Assembly (NCBI GenBank): GCA_963753545.1
Contig: CAVWCQ010000008.1
Coordinates: 2,852,001-2,916,000 of the forward strand
Reading direction: 5' to 3'
Source: CAVWCQ01 sp963753545
GTDB taxonomy: Bacteria; Chloroflexota; Anaerolineae; Aggregatilineales; Aggregatilineaceae
Length of the DNA stretch: 64,000 bases
The notes beneath the pieces were generated by a model. That model was not told the DNA's origin and did not search any database. It saw only the letters and a program-made list of their open reading frames with translations. Each line of letters starts with the position of its first letter. Position 1 is the stretch's first letter. Positions 17,598-27,337 of this stretch are shown here, in pieces. A program made the position numbers and the translations under genes.

Positions 17598-18806
17598 CTA
17601 ATCGAAGCGAATGCGCGGGTCGAGCCAGGTGTACATGATGTCGACCAGGATGTTGCCGAAGATGAGGAAGGTCGAGTAGAGCAGCGAGACGCCCATGATC
17701 ATGGTGTAGTCGCGGGCGGAAACACTGTCGACAAAGACCTTGCCCAGGCCGGGAATGGTGAAGATCAGTTCCACGACGAAGGTTCCGGTCAGCACGCCAG
17801 CCAGCAGCGGACCAACGATGGTCGCCACCGGGATGAGGGCATTCTTCAGGGCATGGACGTAAATCACGACCCGTTCGCGCAGACCTTTGGCCCGCGCGGT
17901 GCGGACGTAGTCTTCATGCAGGACCTGGAGCAGGCTGGCGCGGGTCAGGCGGGCGATACCAGCGCTCATGCCGACACCAAGCGTGATGACCGGCAGCGCC
18001 AGGATTTGCAGGTAGTAGACCGACAACTCCGGCCCATGCTGCCACACATTTCTCTGGTCGATGACCGGCACCCAGCCTAACTCCACGGCGAAGATGATGA
18101 TCAGGATCGGAGCCAGCACGATGGACGGCGTCGACTGGCCGAGCACGGCGAAGAACATGGCGACATAGTCCACCGCGCTGTTGTGGTAGACAGCCGCCAG
18201 CACCCCCAGCGGGATACCCAGCGTGAAGCCGAGCAGCACCGCGAAAGCTCCCACCTGCATCGAGACGGGCAGACGGCGGGTGATCTCCTCCCCGACCTGC
18301 ACGTTCTGGTCACGCAGCGCCTTGTTGAGCGACGGCCCAAAGTCCAGGTGGGCCACATCCCACAGGTAGTTGAAGAACTGCGAATTGAGCAGGTCAATGC
18401 GCGTTACCTTCGTGGCCCGCTGCTCAACCGTCGTTTGCGTCCCGCCCAGCGTTTCCCGTTCCTGGCGGGTGATGGGGATGATCGTCCACGGCTGCGGCTT
18501 CTCTGTGATCAGCCGCTTTTCCGGGGGCAGCGTCAGGTCGCGGTCGTATTCCTTGTAGCAGCCCGCTGCGGCCATCCGGTCCAGGCTCTCCGGACAGTCA
18601 CCATCGGCCCAGGTGTTGATCAGCAGCGGCTTGGTCAGCCCGAACTTCTCGTTCAACTGCTCGACCATGTAATCCGGCATGCGCCGCTGGCCGACCGCGT
18701 TGAACGGTCCTCCGGGCAGCAGGTGTGACAGGGTGAACGTCACCAGCAGGATGGCGAACAGCACGGGCAGCGCCGCCAGCAGCCGCCGGAACAGAAACCG
18801 GAGCAT
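17598..18806 (-). CDS. Dipeptide/oligopeptide ABC permease, DppB/OppB type
   Basis: The start is ATG 18806 (MLRFLFRRLLAALPVLF), preceded by GGTGG; a longer frame adds 30 residues of no family likeness. The 402-residue product has the first DppB helix with LPGGP. It then has an unusually long external loop (about residues 35-160, with two Cys) where the family has about 60 residues. Five further helices follow, with the EAA-loop consensus (ARTARAKGLRERVVIYVHALK). The protein forms half of the membrane pore of a peptide importer. It is separated from its partner dppC by the SH3-like gene. It is the only unbroken transporter gene of the cluster. Confidence 0.88.
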   Translation of the reverse strand: MLRFLFRRLLAALPVLFAILLVTFTLSHLLPGGPFNAVGQRRMPDYMVEQLNEKFGLTKPLLINTWADGDCPESLDRMAAAGCYKEYDRDLTLPPEKRLITEKPQPWTIIPITRQERETLGGTQTTVEQRATKVTRIDLLNSQFFNYLWDVAHLDFGPSLNKALRDQNVQVGEEITRRLPVSMQVGAFAVLLGFTLGIPLGVLAAVYHNSAVDYVAMFFAVLGQSTPSIVLAPILIIIFAVELGWVPVIDQRNVWQHGPELSVYYLQILALPVITLGVGMSAGIARLTRASLLQVLHEDYVRTARAKGLRERVVIYVHALKNALIPVATIVGPLLAGVLTGTFVVELIFTIPGLGKVFVDSVSARDYTMIMGVSLLYSTFLIFGNILVDIMYTWLDPRIRFD

Positions 18807-18963
18807 GCTTGTTCCACCCAGCAGCCCGATCAGCATCGCCCAAATATTCTTTGGATAGTGCAGCAAGCTTTTTGAAACTCTCTTGGTAATGATCATTTTT
18901 CGATTTCCTCAAAGCATCCAGCCTGGAACTGAGCGCTCAGTTCCAGGCTGGAAATCAGATCGC

Positions 18964-20604
18964 CTATTGTTGGGCTGGCTCCAGATCACGGGCAAGTGCC
19001 CAACCTACAATGTCAGCAGCTTCCCCGCTGTTGTAGGTAATCTCAGGCCGTACCTTCCCATAGGAGTCAGTCACATAGGTGGTTGAGGCTGTTTCGCCCG
19101 TGCACTGAATCTTATAGTAGAACTTGAACGAATTACGAGTGGCATCCTTTTCCAGGCCGACATCAATCACGTTGAGGGTAGTATCAGCCGGGCAGCGACC
19201 ACTATAGTCGGTAAAACGCCCCAGAGTTGCTGCTCCCGTAAATGTCGACGGGATGCGAACAAATGCTTTGTCCTCGTCCCACGCTTTACTGGTGTCAGTA
19301 AATCGCACAACATCGCCGGGCACAAAGGCAATTGGGCCCTGGATATACTGCTGAGGAACCCATCCCGTAAAGCTCTGATAAGAATTGCAGATCGTCTGCC
19401 CTTCTTGATCGGTGGTTTCATCCTGGCACACATTGCTCGTGCAGGTGATGTTGTAGTAGATCGTGTCAAGACCGCGATATTCGTTGAGATGCGCCAGGGC
19501 ACCCGACGGGCATTCACCCACGATTGCCGATTGCTGGCCTTCCGGTGCAGGACCGGGATTCTCAGATAGTGACAACGGCGGTGTATACGCAACCACTTTA
19601 CGCTGATCCGTAGCGCTTGTGCCGCTGTCTGCCGTATTATCGCCACTCCCTTGAGCAGCCGCATCTTCGCCGCCGCTTTCGGCGGTGGCGGCAGCTAACT
19701 GCGCCCGAACATCCTCTGGAAGTTGATCTTCAAAGAGGTAGACAGGTGGAACAAAAATCATTCCATTGGTATCGGCGTCGTAGAGCAGTGGGCCAACAAA
19801 CCGTTCCTGATCGACCCAGCCTTCGATATCGCCGCACTTCACCCGGTAATAAACAGTTCCTTCGACCGGACGCGCTTCCTGTGCTTCGAGGATCGATCCT
19901 TGTGGGCAGCTTCCCTCGACCGCATTTTGCACCGTCAGCGGAGCGGGTTCATTGGCAAGACGGTATTCGCCGCCTTCACTGCCTGCATCGCTGATGGCGA
20001 GCGCGCGGTCACCCACCCGAATTTCCAGGGGACCGGTCAGCTCGCGGCTGGTTACCCATCCGGGCGTACCAACCGGGCACTCAATCTGGTAGTAAATTTC
20101 TGTTCGGCCATCCCCATCCAGATCGCGCGCTTCGATTTCCAGAATATTGGTGATGGTACCGGGCTGACACTGCTGAAGCAGCATCGGTTGGAACGTCACC
20201 GGATCCAACATCTGTACATTACGCACGCCCTCTGGAACAACGGTCAAAGCCAGATCGCCCTTCGAGAAATTCAAAGGCCCCAGGATGCGGTTTTGTTCGA
20301 CCCAGCCCACCGATCCCGAGCAGTCAATCAGATAAAAGAGCTTCTGATTCTTATCAACGCCAGCATACAGAACTTCGGCTGTCGAATTGGGCTGGCACAT
20401 TTCTTTCGAGTTCACCAGGCTGTCGATAAGGGGTTCTGGGAACACCGTCAGGTTAAAGAAAGCGCGGTTATTTTCAGGCGGAGCGAGCGCCACATCGCCA
20501 ACCTTGAACGTTGACTGTTCAGCCAACGGGGTTGGCAGCGGTTCCTGGGTCTTGTAAGGCGTCAATTCCAGGAAGCCGGGAACCTGACCGGAATAACAAG
20601 CCAT
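18964..20604 (-). CDS. Secreted SH3-like repeat protein with paired cysteines
   Basis: The frame from ATG 20604 gives 546 residues. It consists of five or so repeats of about 90 residues. Each has a beta-rich SH3-like core with C-P/Q-x-G..., YY-x-I/V-x-C and GWV motifs, so each has a likely disulfide. An Ala/Ser/Asp-rich linker lies near 320-350. The N-terminus looks incomplete: codons upstream of the ATG, in the same frame, read LGCPGCLILAT (signal-like) but are closed by a stop, so a frame error near 20650 is likely. The protein sits between dppC and dppB, where a substrate-binding protein would be expected, but it does not resemble one. It may bind wall or peptide ligands (inference). Confidence 0.6.
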   Translation of the reverse strand: MACYSGQVPGFLELTPYKTQEPLPTPLAEQSTFKVGDVALAPPENNRAFFNLTVFPEPLIDSLVNSKEMCQPNSTAEVLYAGVDKNQKLFYLIDCSGSVGWVEQNRILGPLNFSKGDLALTVVPEGVRNVQMLDPVTFQPMLLQQCQPGTITNILEIEARDLDGDGRTEIYYQIECPVGTPGWVTSRELTGPLEIRVGDRALAISDAGSEGGEYRLANEPAPLTVQNAVEGSCPQGSILEAQEARPVEGTVYYRVKCGDIEGWVDQERFVGPLLYDADTNGMIFVPPVYLFEDQLPEDVRAQLAAATAESGGEDAAAQGSGDNTADSGTSATDQRKVVAYTPPLSLSENPGPAPEGQQSAIVGECPSGALAHLNEYRGLDTIYYNITCTSNVCQDETTDQEGQTICNSYQSFTGWVPQQYIQGPIAFVPGDVVRFTDTSKAWDEDKAFVRIPSTFTGAATLGRFTDYSGRCPADTTLNVIDVGLEKDATRNSFKFYYKIQCTGETASTTYVTDSYGKVRPEITYNSGEAADIVGWALARDLEPAQQ

Positions 20605-20676
20605 GGTTGCCAGAATCAGACAACCTGGACAACCAAGAAAGCGCGCCTGAAATGCGTGTATTTCGTTTTACCACGT

Positions 20677-21859
20677 TCAAGTAGTCTCCTCAACAAAAGT
20701 TTTTACGTGCCGCGCAGGCGCGGGATCAAGAGCGTCGCGTAGGCCGTCACCCAGGAAGTTAAAAGCCAATGTCGTCATAACCAGCGCCACGCTTGGCACC
20801 AGCAGCACATGACGGTTCGAGAAGAACCCGCCGCGTGTGCGCACTTCACTGATCATCGCGCCCCAGCTTGGCGTACCCGGCTGCACGCCCAGGCCAATGA
20901 AGCTCAGGAATGCTTCAGTGAAGATGTAACCCGGAATTGCCAGCGTTTCCGATACGATCAACGGACCAATCACATTCGGCAGCAAATGCACAAAGATAAT
21001 TCGACGGTTGCTTGCGCCAACGGCACGCGCAGCTTCAACAAATTCTTTTTCCCGGTAGGACAGCACCTGTCCGCGCGCCAGACGAGCCATGCCAATCCAG
21101 CTCAGCGAACCCAGCGCCATAAACAGGAACAGCAGCCCGCCCATATCTTTATTCAAACCAAGGATAAAGCCGACAAAACCCTCCTTGCCCAGCAGTCCTG
21201 ATAGGTACGAGCCACCTCGGTGAAGAAAACCTGAAGCAGGATCACCATTACCAGGAATGGCAGACCATAGAGGAAGTCGACAATACGCATCATGAGATTA
21301 TCGATCACGTCCACCATAGAAGCCGGAAGTCACGCCGTAAACCAGGCCTACAAACATACTCATGACCGCGCCGACAACACCAACAGACAGCGATACCTGC
21401 GCCCCATAGATCGTTTGCGTCAACCAGTCTTTACCCTGGCTGTCACCACCCAACAGGTAGCACCACTGCTCCTGGTTGGGTCGGGTTCGGGCCGGTAGCA
21501 GTATTTATTCTGAACCGAACCAGAGCGTCATCATTCAGCCAACCGCACCAATAAGGGTTGCGATCCATGATCATCACGGGCGCAGGTACCGCGGATCCGG
21601 GTAGGAGTCCACCTGCTCCACGTTGACCGGATTGATCGTATGGCGTGCTTAACGCCCGTTCGAGCATCCAGCATCCCAGCTTTCGTCCACAAGGCTGCCG
21701 AAGCCGCGATGAAAAGGATCACGACAAGCACGCACAGTGCGACAACTGCGGCTTTATTGCGTCGAAACAGCCGCCACGCATCAACCCAGGGGCTGATCCC
21801 TTTTCGTATTTATCATTTTTCTTCAGCGATACCGGCTTTGCGCCTTCCGCAACTGCCAT
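20677..21859 (-). CDS. Dipeptide/oligopeptide ABC permease DppC type, several frameshifts
   Basis: The gene starts at ATG 21859 (nine bases after AAGGAG; MAVAEGAKPVSLKK). It can be followed through at least four frame changes between about 21815 and 21160, to an intact C-terminal 159 residues containing the EAA loop (EAARAVGASNRRIIFVHLLPN). Recognisable pieces include RLFRRNKAAVVAL (the usual DppC N-terminal motif) and a membrane helix. The C-terminus ends FNFLGDGLRDALDP, as is standard in the family. It should form the pore with DppB. The density of indels is higher here than elsewhere. Either true decay or poor assembly could explain it; the intact C-terminus and neighbours favour assembly error. 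Confidence 0.7.
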
Positions 21860-21914
21860 CTATTTATTCTCCTTAAACTCCTCAATCGCCCAATTCGGCC
21901 AGCGCACGCCGTGC

Positions 21915-22953
21915 TTAGATTACGCGGTGGCAGGCGACCCAGTGCCTGGCAGAACTTCGATCAGATTCAGGGTCCTGGTCGTAACAGACATCGACCGAAA
22001 CCGGGCACCGTGTATTGAAGTTGCAGCCTTTCGGCGGATTTAAGGGGCTAGGAACATCACCCTTCAAAATGATGCGCTGCCGTTTCTCTTCAACAACCGG
22101 ATCGGGAACCGGCACAGCCGACAAGCAGCGCCTGGGTATAGGGATGCAGCGGATTCGTGTAGAGTTCTTCACTTTCCGCGATCTCGACGATTTTACCCAG
22201 GTACATCACGGCTACGCGGTCGCACAGGTGGCGAACCATGCTCAGGTCATGGGCAATAAACAGATAGGTCAGGCCCAGATCTTGCTGAAGTCTTTGCAGC
22301 AGATTCACCACCTGCGCCTGGATCGACACATCCAGAGCGGAAATCGGTTCATCAGCGACAATGAACGAGGGATTCAGGGCCAGTGCGCGCGCCAGACCAA
22401 TACGCTGGCGCTGTCCGCCCGAAAATTCGTGCGGATAGCGGCGCACAAAATAGGGATTGAGACCAACCAGTTCCAAGAGTTCGGCCACGCGCTCTTCGCG
22501 TTCCTTCTTGGTGCCGATGTTATGAACGACCAGCGGTTCGGCCACAATACGTCCCACAGACATGCGAGGGATTCAGCGAGGCATAGGGATCCTGGAAGAC
22601 CATCTGCATTTTGCGGCGCATCTTGCGCAGCGCTTCACCCTTGAGGGTGGTGATTTCCTGGCCTTCAAATTTCACACTGCCCGCTGTGGCGCGGTAAAGT
22701 TGCAGAACGGTGCGTCCGGTGGTGGATTTACCGCAGCCGCTTTCACCCACCAACCCCAGCGTTTCGCCTTCATAAATATGGAAGCTGATGCCATCAACAG
22801 CTTTCACCGCCGCGACTTCGCGCTGGAAGACGATACCAGACTTGATCGGGAAATGTTTTTTAAGATCTGTTACTTCGACCAGAATGCGTTTGCCCTTCGC
22901 AGATGTTTTGGACGCATTCTTCAGTCCGAGTATCAGGCGTAGTCTGGTTCATA
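21915..22953 (-). CDS. Oligopeptide ABC ATPase DppF/OppF type, frameshifted
   Basis: Three frames make up one ATPase. The start is ATG 22953. Walker A is in GESGCGKST, the signature is HEFSGGQRQRIG, and Walker B is FIVADEPISALD. The typical C-terminal oligopeptide-binding ATPase extension has a Cys-containing motif (GCNFNTRCP), which in this family holds an iron-sulfur cluster in some members. Frame changes lie near 22900, 22550 and 22130. It overlaps the end of dppD by 20 bases. With DppD it would power the peptide importer from the cytoplasmic side. Confidence 0.78.
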
Positions 22954-23929
22954 TTGTAGTTCCTTCGTCCGAACATCAACCCAGCAAGCCGCAATATGAT
23001 CCTGTGCACCCTGCGCACTGGGATCAATGGCGGGTTTTCTTCACATTTGTCAATACGATAGACACAGCGCGGCGCAAAGGGACAGCCCTTTGGCAAAAAC
23101 GCATATCGGGCGGTGAGCCTTCAATGGAAATCAGTCGCTCATGCTTCTGGTCCAGGCGGGGCAGCGAACCCAGCAGGCCGAGCGTATAGGGATGGCGAGG
23201 ATCGCCATACACTTCTTTCACCGTGCCGCGCTCAACAATATATCCGGCGTACATCACCTGCACCGTATCCGCCAGACCTGCCACCACGCCCAGGTCATGC
23301 GAAATCCAGATCATCGCCATGCCGATCTTATCGCGCAGGCGGCGCACCAGATCGAAAATCTGCGCCTGAATGGTCACATCCAGCGCCGTCGTCGGTTCAT
23401 CAGCAATCAAAAGCTGCGGATTGCACGACAGAGCCATAGCAATCATGGCGCGCTGGCGCATACCACCCGAAAACTGGTGCGGATAATCGTCCAAGCCGCT
23501 TTGCAGCCGACGGAATACCGACCATGGTCAGCAGTTCAGCCGCCCGTGCCCGCGACTTGTTCGTTGTCCATACCCAGGTGCAGCTTGAGCGCTTCGGTAA
23601 TCTGGCGGCCAATGGTCAGAACAGGATTCAGGGAGGTCATCGGGTCCTGGAAGACCATCGCGATTTCCGCCCCCCGAACCAGGCGCTGTTGATTCTTCGA
23701 CAGCTTGAGCAGGTCCCGTCCGCGAAAGATTACTTCGCCTTCGGGAATTTCGCCTGGCGGCTGAGGGATCAGGCCCATAATCGAGAGTGCATGCACACTC
23801 TTGCCGCAACCGCTTTCGCCTACCACACCGAGAGTTTCTCCCTCGTGCAGGACATAGGAAATGCCGTTAACGGCGTGGACGGTTCCTTCTTCCGTATGAA
23901 AACGAGTTTTGAGGTTCTTTGACCTCCAT
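22934..23929 (-). CDS. Oligopeptide ABC ATPase DppD/OppD type, frameshifted
   Basis: The gene starts at ATG 23929 (MEVK...), and the first frame change follows after five codons. The main parts contain GESGCGKSV (Walker A) and FQDPMTSLNP (Q-loop). They also contain HQFSGGMRQRAMIA (signature), LLIADEPTTALDVT (Walker B), and the C-terminal Cys motif in GCPFAPRC. Frame changes are near 23915, 23545, 23490, 23095 and 23015; the stop at 22934 is inside the next gene. It is the first gene of the peptide-transporter operon and has a good promoter upstream (23982-24010). Confidence 0.78.
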
Positions 23930-23981
23930 TAAGACGGTCAAAAGTCAATCTCTCCTTCTCGATGCAAATAACATGCGAGAG

Positions 23982-24010
23982 CATCTAAAATCTAGTTACC
24001 GCCGTGTCAA
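23982..24010 (-). promoter_or_regulatory. Promoter of the dpp operon
   Basis: On the minus strand TTGACA (24010-24005) is separated by 17 bases from TAGATG (23987-23982), a good sigma-70-type match. It ends about 50 bases before the dppD start. The rest of the interval to the serS promoter (24011-24241) shows no gene or strong structure. Confidence 0.6.
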
Positions 24011-24241
24011 AAGGTAGTGGGAGGATTTTATCTAACTAGCAGACCACTGCAAGTATTTTGTTGGAACTGGTTGGACTGCGCGTCTTTGGCGGTACAGCCG
24101 TCTAGATTATCCAAACCAGAACATCCTTTACAGTGCTTTTCTCCTTTGGTTTGACAGTCATCTTTCACCAGTCGATTCGAATATCGTAGTACTTATTCAT
24201 TGAAGCGTGACTTGGTTCAAAATTCCCCATTTTTCAATATC

Positions 24242-24270
24242 TTGACAGCAAGTAGCCCGTTTGTTACACT
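24242..24270 (+). promoter_or_regulatory. Promoter of the serS T-box transcript
   Basis: TTGACA at 24242-24247 and TACACT at 24265-24270 are separated by 17 bases. A start near 24277 would place the T-box leader at the very 5' end of the RNA. Confidence 0.7.
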
Positions 24271-24276
24271 GCTGCT

Positions 24277-24556
24277 CATCCAATGACTCCGACGGAGACG
24301 CGGATTGGTAAACGCTCTCAGAGAGCCGCCGGGCGGTGCAAGGCGGTAGCTGAAACAACCCGCTTCCACTTCCGATCAGTCGCCTGCTGAACCGATGCGG
24401 CGCAACTTCATGCGACCATCCTTAAGGCAGGCCGGGAACGCCCGTTAGCGCGATTAAGTCTCTGACTTATTGAGGTCTTTGCCGCGAGGCACAGACAAAT
24501 CCAGGTGGCACCGCGAGTCCCCTCGTCCTGGCTTTTCCCAGACGAGGGGATTTTTA
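24277..24556 (+). ncRNA. T-box riboswitch, serine specific, upstream of serS
   Basis: The leader has the T-box core AGGTGGCACCGCG at 24503-24515 and the Stem I distal elements CAGAGAG and GGTG. It ends in a terminator hairpin. In T-box RNAs the base after TGG pairs with the tRNA discriminator. TGGC here predicts G73, which fits tRNA-Ser. A TCC triplet in the 3' side of the Stem I loop (about 24366-24375) is a plausible specifier. Uncharged tRNA-Ser should stabilise the antiterminator and allow expression of the small ORF and serS. Confidence 0.9.
24519..24555 (+). terminator. T-box terminator hairpin
   Basis: CCCCTCGTC (24519-24527) pairs with GACGAGGGG (24541-24549) and is followed by TTTTT. 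Its 5' arm is adjacent to the T-box core, so it competes with the antiterminator. Confidence 0.9.
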
Positions 24557-24575
24557 TTTGGAGGAGTAAGCGCTC

Positions 24576-24779
24576 ATGCGGTTGGACTTTATGACCCCAG
24601 AAGTATGGGACGGACTGGTTCTTGGCGTCGTGGTCATCGGGCTGGCATTTGCCGTGCTGCGCCTGTACCGCGATCTATCGCGCCCTGCACCACGCCCGCC
24701 ATCGGCACCCACTGAAAAACAACCAGAGAACAAGACAGACGATCATCCACAGGCATCATCAAGGAGAGATAACCCATGA
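24576..24779 (+). CDS. Small single-pass membrane protein between T-box and serS
   Basis: This 67-residue ORF has a strong ribosome site (GGAGGAG) ten bases before ATG 24576. It has a membrane helix at about residues 11-29 (GLVLGVVVIGLAFAVLRLY), then a Pro-rich, charged tail. Its stop overlaps the serS start (ATGA at 24776-24779), a sign of translational coupling. It lies after the T-box terminator, so it is under serine-tRNA control. I do not recognise the family. Confidence 0.7.
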   Translation: MRLDFMTPEVWDGLVLGVVVIGLAFAVLRLYRDLSRPAPRPPSAPTEKQPENKTDDHPQASSRRDNP

Positions 24780-26206
24780 TTGACGTAGCGCTCATCCGTG
24801 AAAGACCGGAATGGGTCAAAGAACAGCTTCGCAAATTGAATGATGAACCAGCCATCGAACGCGTCGATGCGATCAGCGTGCTCGATAAGAAGCGCCGTGA
24901 ACTGCTGATCCAGGTCGAGGCTATCAAAGCCAACCGCAACCAACTGAGCAAGGCAGTGGGCCGTTTTCGGGGCAATAAAAAGCTCTCGGCGGCGGAAATG
25001 ATCGGCGGGGCGCAGCAGGCTGTCGAAGCGATCAAGGCCGGAAATATCGAGGGCGTTTTGCAGGCGCTGGAAAATCCGCGAGCGGCAGCGAATAGTACGG
25101 AACCCTCGGAAGCCGCTGTCCAGGCCGCGCTGACCGATCTCACCGACAACATGAAAAACCTGGGCGAACGCGCCGGGGAACTGGACGCTGAAATCCGGCA
25201 GGTTGAGGCAGAATTAAACGAGCACCTGCTGTGGATTCCCAATCTGCCGCACGAAAGCACGCCCATTGGCATGACCGACCAGGAAAATATCCCCTGGGAC
25301 GTGCAGGGGGAGAAACGTGATTTTGACTTTGCACCGCTGCCCCACTGGGACCTCGGCCCGGCACTGGATATCATCGACTTCGAGCGCGGCGTGAAGATGT
25401 CGGGCACACGCTTCTACATCCTGAAGGGGATGGGAGCGCGGCTCTACCGGGCCATGATCTTCTGGCTGCTCGACGTGCACACGCAGCGCGGTTACACCGA
25501 GATTTATCCGCCGTTCATGCTGCGCGAAGATGCAATGTACGGTTCAGCCCACTTCCCCAAGTTCCGCGATATGGTCTACTACGACGCGGAGTCGGGGTTG
25601 TGCATGCTGCCAACCGCCGAGGCCGCGCTGACCAACATGTATCGCGACGAAGTGCTGGAAGAGGCCGATCTGCCGCTTGCAGTTTGTGGCCCACACGCCC
25701 TGCTTTCGCCGCGAGAAGATGAGCGCCGGGCGCGATGTGCGCGGTATCAAGCGCGTGCACCAGTTCGAGAAGGTCGAACTCTACAAGTTCATCAAGCCTG
25801 AAACCAGCTATGATGAGCTGGAAAAGCTTTGCCAGGATGCGGAATATGTATGCAGCTGCTGGAAATTCCCTACCGCCGCCTGGAGATTGTGACGGGCGAC
25901 CTGGGATTCGCCGCGACGAAGAAGTATGACGTGGAAATGTGGGCACCGGGCAGCCAGGAATGGTTAGAGGTCAGCTCGTGCAGCAACACCGAAGCGTTCC
26001 AGGCCCGCCGCGCCAATGTGCGCTACCGCCCGGCGGATGGCAGCAGACCGCGCTTTGTCCACACCCTGAACGGATCGGGACTGGGCATGGTTCGCACACT
26101 GATCGCCGTGATGGAAAATTACCAGCAGAAGGACGGCAGCATCGTGATTCCGAACGTCCTGCGGCCTTACCTGGGCGGCATGGAAGTGATTGAGCCAGCG
26201 CGCTGA
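24776..26206 (+). CDS. serS: Seryl-tRNA synthetase, two frame changes
   Basis: SerRS charges tRNA-Ser in the cytoplasm. The N-terminal coiled-coil arm (residues 1-120) is clear, followed by the class II catalytic core. Motif 2 is FRREKMSAGRDVRG (in a second frame), and motif 3 is GSGLGMVRTLIAVMEN (third frame). Frame changes are at about 25677 (an extra T in CTTGCAG) and about 25847 (one base missing). Joining the three parts gives a full-length enzyme of about 475 residues ending at 26206, so both are almost certainly sequence errors in an essential gene. Start ATG 24776 has GGAGA upstream. Expression is controlled by the T-box at 24277-24556. Confidence 0.93.
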
Positions 26207-26715
26207 TGCCGATTTTGCCCGATACGCTCCGGCCCGGTCTGAGGGTGGTGTTTATTGGCACAGCCGCCAGCAAACGCTCCGCCGAAATTGGCGCGCCCTA
26301 TGCCGGGCCGGGCAACCGCTTCTGGGCCATGCTGCACCGCATGGGATTGACGCCCCGCCAGCTTGATCCCCGCGAGTTCCGCGACGCGCCGCAGTACGGG
26401 ATCGGGCTGACGGGCATGGCCCCTAACAGCATCGGCAACGATGATATCCTGAAGCCAGAAGACTTCGATCCGGCTGGCGTGCGGGCCAAGATCGAACAGG
26501 TTCAGCCGCAGGTCGCCGCCTTCGTCGGCAAGCGAGCCGCGCAGGAATTCCTGGGGCACAAAATCCTGACGTATGGACGCCAGCCGGAAACGGTCGGGCA
26601 GACGATCCTCTTTGTGCTGCCGTCCACATCGGGCGCGGCGCGGGCATTCTGGGATGAAGCACCCTGGTTCGACCTCGCGCGGGTGATCGCTGGACTGGCT
26701 CAAAATGATCATTAA
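26206..26715 (+). CDS. Mug/TDG-family mismatch uracil-DNA glycosylase
   Basis: The 169-residue protein has the family-2 uracil-DNA glycosylase fold. Motif 1 is GTAASKRSA followed by YAGPGNRFW, and motif 2 is LPSTSGAAR near residue 142. E. coli Mug has G-I-N-P-G in motif 1, whose Asn helps activate water. Here that position is Ala, as far as I can align it. The enzyme would remove uracil or ethenocytosine mispaired with G. The start shares a base with the serS stop (TGATG), so it is in the serS transcript. Length is normal. Confidence 0.8.
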   Translation: MPILPDTLRPGLRVVFIGTAASKRSAEIGAPYAGPGNRFWAMLHRMGLTPRQLDPREFRDAPQYGIGLTGMAPNSIGNDDILKPEDFDPAGVRAKIEQVQPQVAAFVGKRAAQEFLGHKILTYGRQPETVGQTILFVLPSTSGAARAFWDEAPWFDLARVIAGLAQNDH

Positions 26716-26825
26716 TTCTCGTTTAGACCCCAAAATGATCAAAAAAGGGCGTCAAAAGATATCTTTCAGGGCCAAAACGATCAATTATGGTCCTTTTGGG
26801 GCGGCCCTTTTAGCCGAGAATTCTC
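26705..26825. repeat. Intergenic stretch with repeated AAAATGATCA and inverted arms
   Basis: CAAAATGATCA occurs at about 26701 and 26732 and, with one change, at about 26773. Arms AATTCTCG (about 26713) and CGAGAATT (about 26814) face each other, with AAAAAAGGGCG and CGGCCCTTTT inside. This may be a small folded element or the transcript end of the serS operon. Confidence 0.35.
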
Positions 26826-26859
26826 ATAAGTTATGCACTTCGTGCCCATTTCTTCTCGT

Positions 26860-27262
26860 GGCGATCCGCGACACTATATTTTTTGAGGGGGTGTTCTAAC
26901 TATTTCCTAACCTTCGGCCCAAATCCCCACAAAATCAGTTTCACCGCAAAGAACGCAAAAGTGAACCAGTGAAAGTCTTTAGAGTGCTCATGAGCGTTGT
27001 GAACTGCGAGCGCCCACCTCACCCCGGCTCAGCGAAAGCGGCTGAGCTGCCCTCTCCAGGTGTATGCTTCGCATACCTAGCTGGAGAGGGGAAAAAGTCC
27101 GTTTATTCCATTGAATTTCGCGGACTTACAAAGAAAAACTAGAGAGAAGATCAGTTCAAAGAGAAACCAAGCCACTCTCCTACAATTTCAGGATAGCACA
27201 GAATTCTCCCTAAAATACTCCTTTAAAGTTGAACCTTAAGTACGAATTTGAAGGAGCACGTC
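26860..27262 (+). repeat. Degenerate copy C of the dispersed repeat, interrupted
   Basis: The right part (about 27177-27262) matches copies A and B: CCTACAA..., AAAATACTCCTTTAAAG, TGAAC-CTTAAGTAC and TTTGAAG-GAG. The left part (about 26860-26925) resembles their middle (GATCCGC, TATTTTTTG, CTAAC-TTTCCTAACC). Between them lie a CACCGCAAAGAACGCAAAAG repeat (26938-26960) and two hairpins (27022-27047 and 27051-27092, the latter GGTGTATGC with GCATACC), which could be a later insertion. It is upstream of rnpB in the same orientation as A and B to their genes. Confidence 0.45.
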
Positions 27263-27325
27263 TTTTTTATTGTCACCAGCCAGGGAGAAAGCCGAAAGAC
27301 CCTCGAAGGGGGGCGGCGAAACTGG

Positions 27326-27331
27326 TATAAT
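27326..27331 (+). promoter_or_regulatory. -10 box of rnpB
   Basis: A perfect TATAAT lies seven bases before the predicted 5' end of the RNA. The -35 region is weak (around CTCGAA). Confidence 0.6.
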
Positions 27332-27337
27332 GGGAGT

